A stretch of 64,000 nucleotides of DNA from Nematopogon swammerdamellus (Eukaryota; Arthropoda; Insecta; Lepidoptera; Adelidae), in assembly GCA_946902875.1 (NCBI GenBank), contig OX336336.1:25499558-25563557 (forward strand), written 5' to 3'. The notes beneath the pieces are model-generated. The model did not search any database, was not told where the DNA came from, and worked only from the letters and a program-made list of their open reading frames with translations. The position numbers were made by a program, and so were the translations under genes. The stretch's first letter is position 1. Each line of letters begins with the position of its first letter. This document shows positions 21,079 through 32,777 of the stretch, piece after piece.

Positions 21079-22690
21079 ACCGTGTAGGGCCAGTACTTTA
21101 AAAGAATAACCCCACTGCCAGTGGCGGCTGGCCCTTAAGTGCACTCGTGCGCCGCACTACCACAAAACAGCGCCTTCACCCGAAAGAAATAAACAAATTA
21201 AAATATTAAACATTTCCATGAACATCACCGATCGAAGTTAAAATATCAAACTGAATTCGTTCCTATTTCCTAGACAACAAGGCACGATTTTGCTGTACGT
21301 AATACGTACTACATATCGCCGCCGAGCTCGCCGCCGCCGAGTGCATTAGAAAACACCGCGAACGTCTCTTGTATTGATACTATGAGAAAATGTCTAACGC
21401 CGCTGCCCCGCCGCGTGAAACAAAACACTCTTCATACAATTATGTGTGGAACAAGGTTGCGTTCTGCGTGTGACACACGACGGAAAAAGAAGGACAGTAT
21501 ATTGTGGATAGACGCGCGTGCGACACGTCGCGACCGAGCCAGCCGACGATGAGCCGAAGTAAGCCGAGATCGTGAACCCGACCGCGGGCACGTGCGGGCG
21601 GGAGCGCGCGGGCGCGGCGGGGGCGATCCAAACTCTGGGTCGAAGATACACACAAGCGCTAAGTACCTACATGTATGTACGCTGTTGCACGACTCGACAG
21701 GCGAGTCCATTTTTGGAATATGGGTTGTTTCTTATATATAACAGATCGAGTTTGCAATTGAATATTTGAGTTATTCGAATATCGATTTGATACATATTCG
21801 AATGGTAATTTATAAAATATTCGAATGTTACGACAAACATTAATGCGTTACGAAAATATTTCGCTATTTTAGTTAAAGTCAAAAATGGAATCACCCAAAG
21901 AGCTAGGCAGGCGTTGTTTGGCGCGCCGCGCCTTCTCTCTCAGTTCGGGGCGAGACCCGTCGTCGCGTGACGCGTCGGTCGACCGACAATCGCCGCTCCG
22001 CCGCGCCGGGATGTTTTGCAAATCCGTTTTTTAGCAGTTTGAACGACTTTTCGTCAGTTAACATGTACATTGTGAAGTTTTCTTCATTGCTCGGCGCGGC
22101 AAGGACGCGACACCGACGCGACACAAACATTAATATCAGTACCGCACGCTGTCTGGCCGGGCGGGCTCGGGCGCGCGCGCCGCGCCGGGCACACCTCGTG
22201 CGCGGGTGCGCGCGAGGCGCGGCTCGCTCGTGGCCACTGCGCGCGCAGTGAAGTGTCGCTTTGGTTCTTCGAGCAATTAGGACGCTGGGTGGGTACATAA
22301 TTTTTGCAAATAAGTCAAGACCGCGGTATCCATTAGATTCACGTTTGGGTATAGTACTAAGTAGCTAGCGCACACCCAGTCCCATAGGTCACCAGCCGCC
22401 ACTGCCCACTGCATCTCCCCCGTGTATGTCGCAAAAGGCGACTAAGGGATATGACTCCCTTCGTAAATTACTAGGTGGTAGGGTTAAACCCGCCCGGGTC
22501 GGTACCACCGGACTGAATGAAAGGTCGGTCGAAACGGCTATGTAAATAGTTTGTGTTTTCCGTCCAGTTCAGTATAGCCGGCACGACCGAAGGGAAGCAC
22601 TGACGTGGCACCAAGTTCACCCGGTGTTATGGGCTGACATCACGGATGTCGTAGGTGATGTAGCTAACCGTGTCAGTTTAAATAAAAAAA
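21079..22690 (+). mobile_element. SINE family B, split by hAT element 2
   Basis: Head accgtgtagggccagtactt up to ccccactgc at 21118, then resumed at 22405 with cccactgcatctcccccgtg through the body to a poly-A tail at about 22690. The two parts join without loss once the hAT element and one copy of the 8-bp duplication are removed. Confidence 0.85.
21119..22404. mobile_element. hAT element 2 (1.29 kb, non-autonomous)
   Basis: Inverted ends CAGTGGCGGCTGG / CCAGCCGCCACTG with a perfect 8-bp duplication CCCACTGC (21111-21118 and 22405-22412). Inverted relative to hAT element 1 and lacking both of its nested insertions, so it shows their empty sites. Confidence 0.9.
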
Positions 22691-24194
22691 AAATGTGCGC
22701 TCACATTAATCTGCGCTGCACTGTGCGCTCACACACTAATGTGCGCTCACAATAATGTACGCTGCACTGTGCGCTCACACACTAATGTGCGCTCACAATA
22801 ATGTACGCTGCACTGTGCGCTCAAACTAATGTGCGCTCACAATAATGTGCGCTGCACTGTGTGCTCACACTAATGTGCGCTGCACTGTGCGCTCACACTA
22901 ATGTGCGCTCACAATAATGTACGCTGCACTGTGCGCTCAAACTAATGTGCGCTCACAATAATGTGCGCTGCACTGTGTGCTCACACTAATGTGCGCTGCA
23001 CTGTGCGCTCACACTAATGTGCGCTCACAATAATGTGCGCTGCACTGTGCGCTCACACTAATGTGCGCTGCACTGTGTGCTCACACTAATGTGCGCTCAC
23101 AATAATGTGCGCTGCACTGTGTGCTCACACTAATGTGCGCTCACAATAATGTACGCTGCACTGTGCGCTCACACTAAAGTGCGCTCACAATAATATGCGC
23201 TGCACTGTGCGCTCACAATATGTGCGCTCACAATAATGTGCGCTCACACTAATGTGCGCTCACAATAATGTGCGCTGCACTGTGCGCTCACAATATGTGC
23301 GCTCACAATAATGTGCGCTGCACTGTGTGCTCACACTAATGTGCGCTCACAATAATGTGCGCTGCACTGTGCGCTCACACTAATGTGCGCTCACAATAAT
23401 GTGCGCTGCACTGTGCGCTCACACTAATGTGCGCTCACAATAATGTGCGCTGCACTGTGTGCTCACACTAATGTGCGCTCACAATAATGTACGCTGCACT
23501 GTGCGCTCACACTAATGTGCGCTCACAATAATGTGCGCTGCACTGTGTGCTCACATTAATGTGCGCTCACAATAATGTGCGCTGCACTGTGTGCTCACAC
23601 TAATGTGCGCTCACAATAATGTGCGCTGCACTGTGCGCTCACACTAATATGCGCTCACAATATGTGCGCTCACAATAATGTGCGCTGCACTGTGCGCTCA
23701 CACTAATGTGTGCTCACACTAATGTGCGCTCACAATATGTGCGCTGCACTGTGCGCTCACACTAATGTGCGCTCACAATATGTGCGCTCACAATAATGTG
23801 CGCTGCACTGTGCGCTCACACTAATGTGTGCTCACACTAATGTGCGCTGCACTGTGCGCTCACACTAATGTGCGCTCACAATATGTGCACTGCACAGTGC
23901 GCTCACACTAATGTGCGCTCACAATATGTGCGCTCACAATAATGTGCGCTGCACTGTGCGCTCACACTAATGTGCGCTCACAATAATGTGCGCTGCACTG
24001 TGCGCTCACACTAATGTGTGCTCACACTAATGTGTGCTCACACTAATGTGTGCTCACACTAATGTGTGCTCACACTAATGTGCGCTGCACAGTGCGCTCA
24101 CACTAATGTGCGCTCACAATATGTGCGCTCACAATAATGTGCGCTGCACTGTGCGCTCACGCGCTAATGCGCCCTGTTTGTTTGCTGTCGACAG

Positions 24195-24335
24195 ATCCTG
24201 CTGCAGGTGTGGCCGAACGTGAACCACTACGCGCGCTCGCTGCTGAAGGACACCATCGAGCCGGCGGTGGCGGAGAGCCTCGCCGGCTACAAGCTCAGCG
24301 GCTTCAAGTTCGAGCGCATGATCCTCGGCAGCATC
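24195..24335 (+). CDS. Esyt2: Esyt2-like exon 4 (SMP domain)
   Basis: Forty-seven codons, acceptor tgctgtcgacag| and donor ATC|gtacgt, phase 0 to 0. Begins ILLQVWPNVNHYARSLLKDT and continues with IEPAV and the KFERMILGSI end. This corresponds to the first long helix and following strand of the SMP lipid-binding barrel. The polypyrimidine tract is squeezed into the roughly 30 nt left between the satellite and the acceptor (gccctgtttgtttgctgtcgacag). Confidence 0.93.
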
Positions 24336-24419
24336 GTACGTACATACATAGCTACCATCATAGATATACTTTATTGCATCAAAAATTGTCTTACAGAAAC
24401 GAGCACAATTATTGAATAT

Positions 24420-24540
24420 TTACATACATACATACATACATACATAGCGTCACGCCTGTTTCCCGGTGGGGTAGGCAGAGACAACGGATCTCCACGTGCC
24501 ACGATCCTGACACACCTCTGTCGCCTCTTCCACTCCCATA
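24420..24540. repeat. (ACAT)n microsatellite with SINE-like tail
   Basis: About seven ACAT units followed by cgcctgtttcccggtggggt and aggcagagac, a phrase I know as common next to such tracts in moth genomes. Confidence 0.45.
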
Positions 24541-24565
24541 TTTACATGATGTAAATATTCGATTG

Positions 24566-24728
24566 TGCTCGGCTATGTAAATAGTTTGTGTTTTCCGTCC
24601 AGTTCAGTGTAGCCGGCACGACCGAAGGGATGCACTGACGTGGCACCAAGTTCACCCGGTGCTATGGGCTGACATCACGGATGTTGTAGGTGATGTAGCC
24701 AATCGTGTCAGTTTCCATAAAAAAAAAT
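24566..24728 (+). mobile_element. SINE family B, 5'-truncated
   Basis: From ggctatgtaaatagtttgtg to gtgtcagtttccat and an A-rich tail. Confidence 0.75.
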
Positions 24729-24732
24729 TGGT

Positions 24733-25415
24733 TGTCTGTAAAGTCGGTTTACAGACGATAGTTTTACGTGATAACGTGATAAAGTGGTAAGACTACTGGG
24801 AACGGTTCTAAAGTACCAGGGCAGAAGAAATTGAAAGGAGGATAATTACTATGGTGTGTGGTTACCTTCAGCAAAACTTTTGTGATGTGGACTTTTTCAG
24901 CAATTTGCAGTTTGACACATATGGCGAATCATTCTGTACCACTTCTATCGATTTCAATTATTCTTTTTTATTTAATATTACTAAAAAGAATGAAATAAAA
25001 ACAGTTTTAAAAAATACGAAACCGACTTCCAAACAAAAAAAAACCTAGAACTAAAAAGTGTTAAATACCTAATATTTGGTTCTCTGTCGTTGTATTGAAT
25101 CGAAATACATGAATCGATATTGTGATACATATTCGGACCCTTGTTTCATGAATATTCTAAATTTGAAATCTTTTCCGACCGGCCAGATGCGCTTAATATA
25201 TTATGGTACGAGTAACCTCCTTTCAATTTGTGCTGCCCTGGTACTTTAGAACCAGAGAGATAAATGTGTACAAGCCGACGCTTGGGCCGATTGTGCCTCT
25301 CTATCGCTTGTTACGCGCTCTCGCTTGCACACACAGGCTCAGATGGAACGTGACACTTTTTCGTGCGTGCAGCCGGTGTTCATCAATTTATAAGACGTGA
25401 CGTTATCACGTCAAA
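24733..25415 (+). mobile_element. TIR element with nested inverted repeat
   Basis: Starts gtctgtaaagtcggtttaca and has the tail ataagacgtgacgttatcac. A shorter relative in reverse is at 61545-61860. Inside, gttctaaagtaccagggcag (about 24807) and its complement (about 25250) mark a further nested insertion. Confidence 0.55.
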
Positions 25416-25916
25416 AAAAAAGAAAATGAGGTCTATACACCGAGAATATTTACACCGTCAGCGGGCATTTTTGAGCCGACGATGCCCAAAAGCATTCGGT
25501 TTCCAACGGGGTCTGCGAATGCCGTGGCGACGTAACAGATTGCAGTAATAAATAGGGATAATAAATAATAATAAAAAAAAGGAAAAAATATATATAATTG
25601 TTTGGTCTACCTGGCCTCATTATTCTCTTAAAGTTTAGATATGTAAAAAGGTAAATTTTACATTGCGCGTGATTAACGGCTTAACATGCAGTGTTGTATG
25701 TGAGTCATATCTCTGGAAAGATTTAATCGTTTTTATGTTGTTACTGCGAGCAATTAACATGTATGTTGATAAGCGAACTGTAAATCACGAAAGTGGAAAA
25801 AGACAGAACTGACTCATGCAAATGTTTTCCATTTTGGCTTCGGAATGTGAATTTAATGGCCGAACATTCCTGAAGTGTATTTTTTGTTTAATTTTGTACA
25901 GGTGTTGACTCACAGT
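25416..25916. other. Intronic stretch, no gene seen
   Basis: Contains cattcggtttccaacggggt, resembling LINE tail sequence, then AT-rich intron. Confidence 0.4.
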
Positions 25917-26243
25917 TTTTTTTTTATGGAAACTGACTTGGTTGGCTACATCACCTACAACATCCGTGATGTCAGCCCATAACACCGGGTGAACTTGGTG
26001 CCACGTCAGTGCTTCCCTTCGGTCGTGCCGGCTACTCTGAATTGGACGAAAAACACGAACTATTTACATAGCCGTTTCGACCGACCTTTCATTCAGTGCG
26101 GTCGTACCAACCCGGGCGGGCTAAACTCTACCACCTAGTAATATAAGACGGGAGTCATATCCCTTAGTCGCCTTTTACGACATACACGGGGAGAGATGCA
26201 GTGGGGCTATTCTTTTAAAGTACCGGCCCCACACGGTACCAAA
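25917..26243 (-). mobile_element. SINE family B, full-length short-head form
   Basis: On the minus strand: accgtgtggggccggtactt head, catctctccccgtgtatgtc, then the family B body and poly-A tail. It lacks the tRNA/5S-like module found in the copy at 39090-39563. Confidence 0.8.
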
Positions 26244-26439
26244 CAGTTTTCTGAGAAAAAAAAATTATGCTTTGCACCACGCGCACTGGCCAGAGATTGC
26301 ATCCCTACATGTTGGAATTACCGCGGATGCGAACCGATCGATTCTGCAGATCTTTCCTATGCAGAACCGGTAAACTGTCAATAAAAATAAAAAAATTGGT
26401 TTCGAGATATTACATTTAAAAAAATACGCTTTCGTCTAA

Positions 26440-26640
26440 CGTGGTAGGTGGTAGCGTTTATTCCGCCCTGGTTGATACCACCGCACTGAATGAAACGTCG
26501 GTCGAAACGGCTATGTAAATAGTTTATGTTTTCCGTCCAGTTCAGTGTAGCCGACATGATATAAAGGGAAGCGCTGACATGGCACCTAGTTCACCCGGTG
26601 TTATGGGCTGACATCGTGATTGTTGTAGCCAACCGTGTCA
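26440..26640 (+). mobile_element. SINE family B, truncated, with family A fragment attached
   Basis: Family B body ends about 26640. The next 30 bp (ctatgcggccatcttacatt) match family A. It lies 56 bp upstream of exon 5. Confidence 0.65.
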
Positions 26641-26696
26641 CAATCACTATGCGGCCATCTTACATTCAGTACGTATGTGTTTGTCGGTTTGTTCAG

Positions 26697-26773
26697 GCGC
26701 CGCGCGTGGGCGGAGTGAAGGTGTACGACAAGAATCTGTCCCGGGACGAGATCATCATGGACGTTGATCTTTT
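26697..26773 (+). CDS. Esyt2: Esyt2-like exon 5 (SMP domain)
   Basis: 77 nt, acceptor ggtttgttcag| and donor TT|gtgagt, phase 0 to 2. It encodes APRVGGVKVYDKNLSRDEII then MDVDL, matching SMP strands of the family (PRIGGVKVY is typical). The codon split TT|C gives Phe at the junction with exon 6. Confidence 0.92.
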
Positions 26774-26984
26774 GTGAGTATACTGCACGTGCAACTAAGG
26801 TTTTCATGTCCAATTTTGAAAAAACCCTAGGCAGAAACTTAAAAACTTTAAATGAATGTGAAAGAGTGCGGTGTGCCAGGACCGTCGTTGTTCTAGGGGA
26901 TACTAATCTTGGCCGGGGACCTTCCAAAACCCCTTCGGTCTCCAGCGACCTTCCAACAGACCAAAATCAGTCAAAACAGCTACT

Positions 26985-27300
26985 GAGCTGACCGTGGCAT
27001 GTGCAGAACAGCTGTCTCGGTTTACTCCGTCGAGAGACGAATTCAATCAGATTGGGCTGCCTTCGGAGAGTTAAAATTTGCCTTGGAAAATCTGCAAAAT
27101 TTAAAGACCCATATTTATGACTCCCAATTATGACGGGTACGGGTGTAAAACGTGGTCTCGGACGGTCGCTGTTGTCCAAAGGTTGAAAGTTGCCCAGCGA
27201 GCAATGGAGCGAGCCATTCTGACAATATCCCTATGTGATATGGTGCTTAACGAGGCAATCCGCCGACGCACCAAACTAGTTCCTCCGACTCGAAACTCCT
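26985..27300 (+). pseudogene. RTE-like LINE fragment
   Basis: Shows decayed GCKTW and QRLKVAQRAMERAILTISLC, then LNEAIRRRTKLV, the conserved post-RT segment of RTE-type ORFs, with frameshifts and stops. Confidence 0.65.
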
Positions 27301-27829
27301 CCCATCCGAAATGTTACCAGCCCTGGGTCCTTTAAGGTACACCTTAAAAAACACCTCTTGACCCTGCAACGCCAGGATGGCGGGATCCCTAAATTACTGT
27401 GATACAAAGCAACATTCTGATGAGTATCGTAAAGTGTTCTGAGATGGTATATATAAGTATATATGTTTTTTGTTTTCTTCTTTTTTATATACTGTGTACC
27501 TTATCTATTTTAATCTTAATTGTAAACTAACATAATTTTATAGTTACAAACTAACATATTTAGGCTAAGTTATTGTTATTTTAGGCTAAGTTGGATCATG
27601 TTCAAAAATGTTTTGACTGTGTGTGGGGGCAGGCTTAAATTCAGCGCCGCACACTCCCAGCTCGGAGACGAGTGGGTGTGTAGCGGCAAAGGCTGCGCCT
27701 GTCCTTTTTTCTCTTTTAGTTGTTTTGTACCGTGTTATGTTAAGGATTAATTAAGAGAAAATAAAAATCATTTCTTTCTTTCTTTCTTTTACTAGTTGAT
27801 GGATGGAAATGAAATGAAATGAGTTTTTA
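27301..27829. other. Intronic stretch with (CTTT)n end
   Basis: Contains a possible LINE 3' region (cacctcttgaccctgcaac) and a (TTTC)n tract at 27770-27790. No gene. Confidence 0.4.
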
Positions 27830-28650
27830 TTTGTCGCCAGTTTAACAAGGAACATATAACAGCACATCAACAAAAAATATAAAAACTGCCTTCAAAAAAG
27901 TATGAAATAAAAAAAAATCGAACCCTAGAGTTGAAGGCGGTGCGGTGCTAAAGCAAGCAAAAATGATGCATGAAAGAAAGCCTTCTTTAGCACCGCCTTC
28001 AACTCTAGGGTTGGATTTTTTTTTATTTCATACTTTTTTGAAGGCAGTTATTATATATTTTTTAATAGTTTTTTATTTCACAGTTTTTTTTAGTAATCTT
28101 TTGCTATTAATGTACTCGGCGAATTCCGCCTCGCTTTCCAATCCGATCTTGACCAAATTAAAATGGCACCACACGGGAAGCACCAGCTTTCAAATAAAAA
28201 AAGAATTTTCAAAATTGGGTCACCCAGTCGAAAGTTCTGAGGTAACAAACATAAAAAAATAAAAAATACAGTCGAATTGAGAAACTCCTCCTTTTTTTGA
28301 AGTCGTTTAAAAATGGCGACAAATTGGGCCCAACTCAGCATATGCAATAGGAGACAACGACGTTGTCTATTGCGCTGATTTCCGATCTTGACCAAATTAA
28401 AATGGCACCACACGGGAAGCACCAGCTTTCAAATAAAAAAAGAATTTTCAAAATTGGGTCACCCAGTCGAAAGTTCTGAGGTAACAAACATAAAAAAATA
28501 AAAAATACAGTCGAATTGAGAAACTCCTCCTTTTTTTGAAGTCGTTTAAAAATGGCGACAAATTGGGCCCAACTCAGCATATGCAATAGGAGACAACGAC
28601 GTTGTCTATTGCGCTGATTTGCAGTTGGACCCACTTTGCCGAGAAGTAAA
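27830..28650. mobile_element. Dispersed moth repeat with internal 240-bp tandem duplication
   Basis: Inverted segments around 27920-28020 (aaccctagagttgaaggcgg and its complement), then a block at about 28140-28380 repeated at 28381-28622 (ccgatcttgaccaaattaaa ... gttgtctattgcgctgattt). A related single-unit copy lies at 32985-33370. Confidence 0.65.
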
Positions 28651-28766
28651 TAAGGCTAGACTAGATAAGGCGTCACACAAATACGTTAAATAGCACGACT
28701 AATCTAACCAAACTAACCACAGCTAAAGTAAAGAAACAAAAATAATTAACTTAAACAATTACAAAT

Positions 28767-28995
28767 CAGGTGGCAATGGGCTGGGCACGTCAACGGAAGA
28801 GAAAACGCCCGTTTGATTAACCATGTCCTACACCGACGGCCGTTGACAGGAAAACGGAGTGTGTAAATACCACCCGCCAGGTGGGACGACGACTTAAATT
28901 ACGTCGACGGAAAGCAGTGGCTTCGTTCGGCAGGACTGGAGGAAAATTGGAGAGGCGTATGTCCAGCAGTGTATGTACACGCTGACTGACTGACT
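28767..28995 (+). pseudogene. RTE-like LINE 3' end
   Basis: Encodes a frame-broken stretch from QVAMGWARQRKR to YVQQC, followed by the terminal (CTGA)n tail (28980-28997), the usual 3' microsatellite of this LINE group. Confidence 0.65.
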
Positions 28996-29069
28996 GACCC
29001 CGTTGGGAAACAGTTGTAGGGTTGTGTAGGTATGTAATTCTTAACACATTTGTATGAAACATGTTGCAG

Positions 29070-29136
29070 CTATGCCGGTGACTGCGATATCTCGTTTGTG
29101 CTGAGCGGTGTGAAGGGAGGCATCAAAGATTTGCAG
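29070..29136 (+). CDS. Esyt2: Esyt2-like exon 6 (SMP domain)
   Basis: 67 nt, acceptor catgttgcag| and donor CAG|gttagt, phase 2 to 0. With the split codon it reads FYAGDCDISFVLSGVKGGIK then DLQ. The SMP strand pair Y-x-GD-x-DI and the G-x-x-GGIKDLQ turn are characteristic of extended synaptotagmins. Confidence 0.93.
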
Positions 29137-29617
29137 GTTAGTGCAATGTCACTCGACCAATGCTTGCGAGCACAGTCATTCGTGTAAGCAGACACGGTTT
29201 CTAGGTTGCAACTCCAAAGAAATGCCTACAACCGTCTGTGTGGAAAAATGTGGTGCATTTCCACAGCATTGCTAACGGCCCGTATTGCGGTCGTTTCGGA
29301 CTGAGCTTTTGTTTGACCGATGTCAGTAATACGTTTTTTTTTCTGTAATGTATTTGTTATTACTTGGAAATAAAACAATATTTCAGCACGAGCGCCCCGC
29401 GCCCATCTTGTTTTTATTCTTTCACAGACTGACTGGCGTAGGCAGTGTTGCCTACTCCCTAACCACAAATAACCATATCTCACATTTTCAATGTTTTTTT
29501 TTTGTTTTTGCTACTTATATCGTAAAAATGGTAATACATACAGCCATCAAACTTGGTGTTACTATACTGCAAACTGTAAAATAAAACAAAAAATAATAAT
29601 ATATTGTATGGTGGTAC

Positions 29618-29909
29618 CACAGAGCATGAAATGCGCGCGCCCGCCCCTACTAGAGGCGCCGTGAGCGCGATTTCTCTACAACGGCGTTGAAGCCTGTGGG
29701 CGTGGCCTATGACTTACATATGTGTGTTGTGCGTGTGCATTTGTTTTGTGCGTGTGCCTAACTTGCAGCTCTTTGTGTGTAGTGTCGATACTAGCACACA
29801 CACACATACGAAGCGCTAGCAGCTCAGCGTACGGTTATTAGGTTTCAAATATCATCGCTTAGGGCGCCTCTAGTAGGGGGCGCCCGCGGTAGGTATTTGA
29901 TGCTCTGTG
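29618..29909. mobile_element. hAT-type MITE, CACAGAGCATG family, copy 1
   Basis: Inverted ends cacagagcatgaaat and atttgatgctctgtg, flanked by ggtggtac (29610-29617) and ggtggtat (29910-29917). Copy 2 is at 60371-60674 in opposite orientation. Confidence 0.8.
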
Positions 29910-30342
29910 GGTGGTATGGTTGGTAACCTCGGTGCGCGAGTCCGACTCGCACTTGGCATATTAATTTTTTTATATTTTCATTACACAGACAGAGAGAAGA
30001 TACCTATATTAATAAGTGTACATGGGACATACTCCGTTCTCCATCTTCCGTTACGGAGGTCTGCAGACGCCCCAGTCGACTTGTGACTTTCATGGAAGAC
30101 ATAGGCTGGCTGGGGTAGCTGGAGATCGCGGGGTTTTGTACGAAGGTCCCCAAACAAGCGGGACTAGTTTGCAGGCCCACAGCCAACCCAAAACGAAAGC
30201 AACAACAACAACAAGTGTACATTGAGCCTGTTTTATCGGTACTACTATGGCCATTGCTCTGACGAACTTGCTTCCCTTATCCCTCCTCCTCCTGTTCGCC
30301 TTCGCCAAACCCGCCATACTCACGCGAAACACCCCTTTGTAG

Positions 30343-32499
30343 CAGTGGCGGCTTTGACCAATAAATTTTAGTGAGGCGACTAAAAATCCACCTACATAGC
30401 TTAGACCTGAAGTTTGAGTACCAACACGATGGATCTAGCACCAGTGGTTCTCGAGTTATGACCAAAACAAAAGTTCATGTGACAGATGGATAGATCTCAC
30501 CGAGACCTGAAGTTTGATCACCAACACGATGGGTCTAGCACCAGTGGTTCTCGAGTTATGACCAAAACAAAAGTTCATGTGACAGATGGATAGATCTCAC
30601 CGAGACCTGAAGTTTGAGTACCAACACGATGGGTCTAGCACCAGTGGTTCTCGAGTTATGACCAAAACAAAAGTTCACGTGACAGATGGATAGATCTCAC
30701 CGAGACCTGAAGTTTGAGTACCAACACGATGGCTCTAGCACCAGTGGTTCTCGAGTTATGACCAAAACAAAAGTTCATGTGACAGATGGATATATGTCAC
30801 CGAGACCTGAAGTTTGAGTACCAACACGATGGGTCTAGCACCAGTGGTTCTCGAGTTATGACCAAAACAAACGTTCATGTGACAGTAGATGGATAGATCT
30901 CACCGAGACCTGAAGTTTGAGTACCAACACGATGGGTCTAACACCAGTGGTTCTCGAGTTATGACCAAAACAAAAGTTCATGTGACAGATAGATAGATCT
31001 CACCGAGACCTGAAGTTTGAGTACCGACACGATGGGTCTAGCCCCAGTGGTTCTCGAGTTATGACCAAAACAAAAGTTCACGTGACAGATGGATAGATCT
31101 CACCGAGACCTGAAGTTTGAGTACCAACACGTTCGCAGTTCGCGCGCGCCCAGTTGCAGCCGAACTTCGCCGAGCGCGCGCTCCCCTGCCCGCACTACAC
31201 CCCGCAGCGGACTTCATTCGTTCTCGTTCGTACTCGTGTGCCCATAGGGTTATAATTATAAATAATAAAGTAGCGCAGCGACGTAATACAAACTCTTTGA
31301 TATTCCTATGATAGAATTTTGCACATAATTTGAAAAGGTGCCAGGAGAGCAGCCGAGAGAGGCCGTGGGAGCTGTGTGCGCGGGAAGAAATATTAAGTGA
31401 CATGTTATGTTATTTACAGAGACTCTTACGTATCTACCGATTATACCCTAGTACTTCAACATCAATCGGACCACAAAATCTTTACCTTTTTGGTAGGGTT
31501 GGCCGTGGTGGGGAGCTGTGCGCGGGAAAAAATATTGTATGACATGTTATGTTATTTACTGAGACTCTTATCTACCGATTGCACCCTGGTACTTCATGAG
31601 CTTCATGAGCGCTCGCCGCTCGTCTAGGCGAGCGCAGCGACGACGTAATCTTTCTTATGCAGCAGGATTTATTAGCGCCTCAATTGCTACATGCCACGTG
31701 GTACATCTACATGCCACGAATTCAAAGCGATATGAGCCGGATGTGTCCGGCGTCTCACCAACTGTGCACAATTTCATGCAATGTTTTTTCCCGCGCGTGC
31801 GGCTCCTTGTCATAGCTGTGTGCCTGGTACTTTTTCAAATTATGCGCTGTGCTGTATGACATGTTACTGAGACTCTTATCTACCGATTGTACCCTGGTAC
31901 TTCAAGGGAACACAGAGCGCTCGCCGCCCGTCTAGGCGAGCGCAGCGACGACGTAATCGTTCATGCAGCAGGATTTATCAGCGCCTCAATTGCTAGGTAA
32001 ATGCAACGAATTCAAGGTCAAATTTTTGTCTCTATGAGGTGAAGCGATATGAGCCGGATTTGTCCGGCGTCTCACCAACTGTGCACAATGTCATGCAATG
32101 TTTTTTCCCGCGCGTGCGGATCCTTGTCATGGCTGTGTCCCTGGTACTTTTTCAAATTATGCGCTGTGCTGTATGGTGCTGTCGGCATTTGCGCCAACAC
32201 ACGCGCGTGGACAAGTACATGTGTATTGTATACTAACACATCTTTGGCGCAGAGCTGAAGTATTTCGTTCGTCGCCTCTAAGGACCCCTCTCGCACCACC
32301 TCCCCGCGCCGCACCGCCGGCTCGCCTCCGCGCGCCGTGCACCGTTCGCTTTTTTTTTTGTCTATAATGTTCTCTGATCAGTTTGGATGGACTTTTTTTT
32401 TAATTTTCTTTCATGGTATTTTGAAATTTTTTTTTCTTTACCTTCAAGATGATTAAGTGAGGCGGTGCTTCACTTGCTTCACCTGGATAACCGCCACTG
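30343..32499. mobile_element. hAT element 3 (2.16 kb)
   Basis: Inverted ends CAGTGGCGGCTTT... and ...ATAACCGCCACTG, with perfect 8-bp duplication CTTTGTAG (30335-30342 and 32500-32507). Contains the 100-bp array (30405-31130) and a duplicated block of about 310 bp (about 31540-31850 and 31856-32170, both with gcgagcgcagcgacgacgta). No transposase is recognised. Confidence 0.88.
30405..31130. repeat. 100-bp tandem repeat inside hAT element 3, about seven units
   Basis: Unit boundaries near 30405, 30503, 30603, 30703, 30803, 30905, 31005 and 31105, each with gtaccaacacgatgggtcta and gtggttctcgagttatgacc. It is the reverse complement of the array in the P-like element at 11018. Confidence 0.88.
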
Positions 32500-32777
32500 C
32501 TTTGTAGTCGACAGAAGAGTTCATCGAACTGCACGATTCTCTAAATCGTTCTTGTGCCGCACTGCAAAGGTGTGGAACGGGCTCCCAGGGAATATCTTCC
32601 CCTACTCCTACAATCCACTGATCTTCAAATCGCGGGTTAATAGCCTTTCCCCAGCGACATTAGTCCACCTCCAAGCCGGACTGGCACTCCTCGGGGGTGA
32701 AATTGGCTGCGCCTGAGGTTGCGACCTCGGGTAGAGCCACCCAGTTCGGTAGCAATAAAAAAAAACATGTACGGCAG

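Larger units (their letters stand above)
21028..24160 (+). repeat. GTGCGCTCACAMTAAT satellite, interrupted by a SINE
   Basis: Short starting block at 21028-21078, then the main array from about 22693 to 24160. Sub-units are gtgcgctcacaataat, gtgcgctcacactaat and gtgcgctgcactgt, combined into mosaics of about 42-46 bp. The SINE at 21079-22690 was inserted into it. The array stops about 34 bp before exon 4. Confidence 0.9.
30225..32766 (+). pseudogene. Jockey-like LINE ORF2 tail split by hAT element 3
   Basis: Left part 30225-30342 and right part 32500-32766. The joined frame encodes the block seen at 46430-46720: RYY, SDELASLIP, then RFSKSFLCRTAKVWNGLP. The poly-A tail (caataaaaaaaaa, about 32754-32766) ends 11 nt before exon 7. 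Confidence 0.8.
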
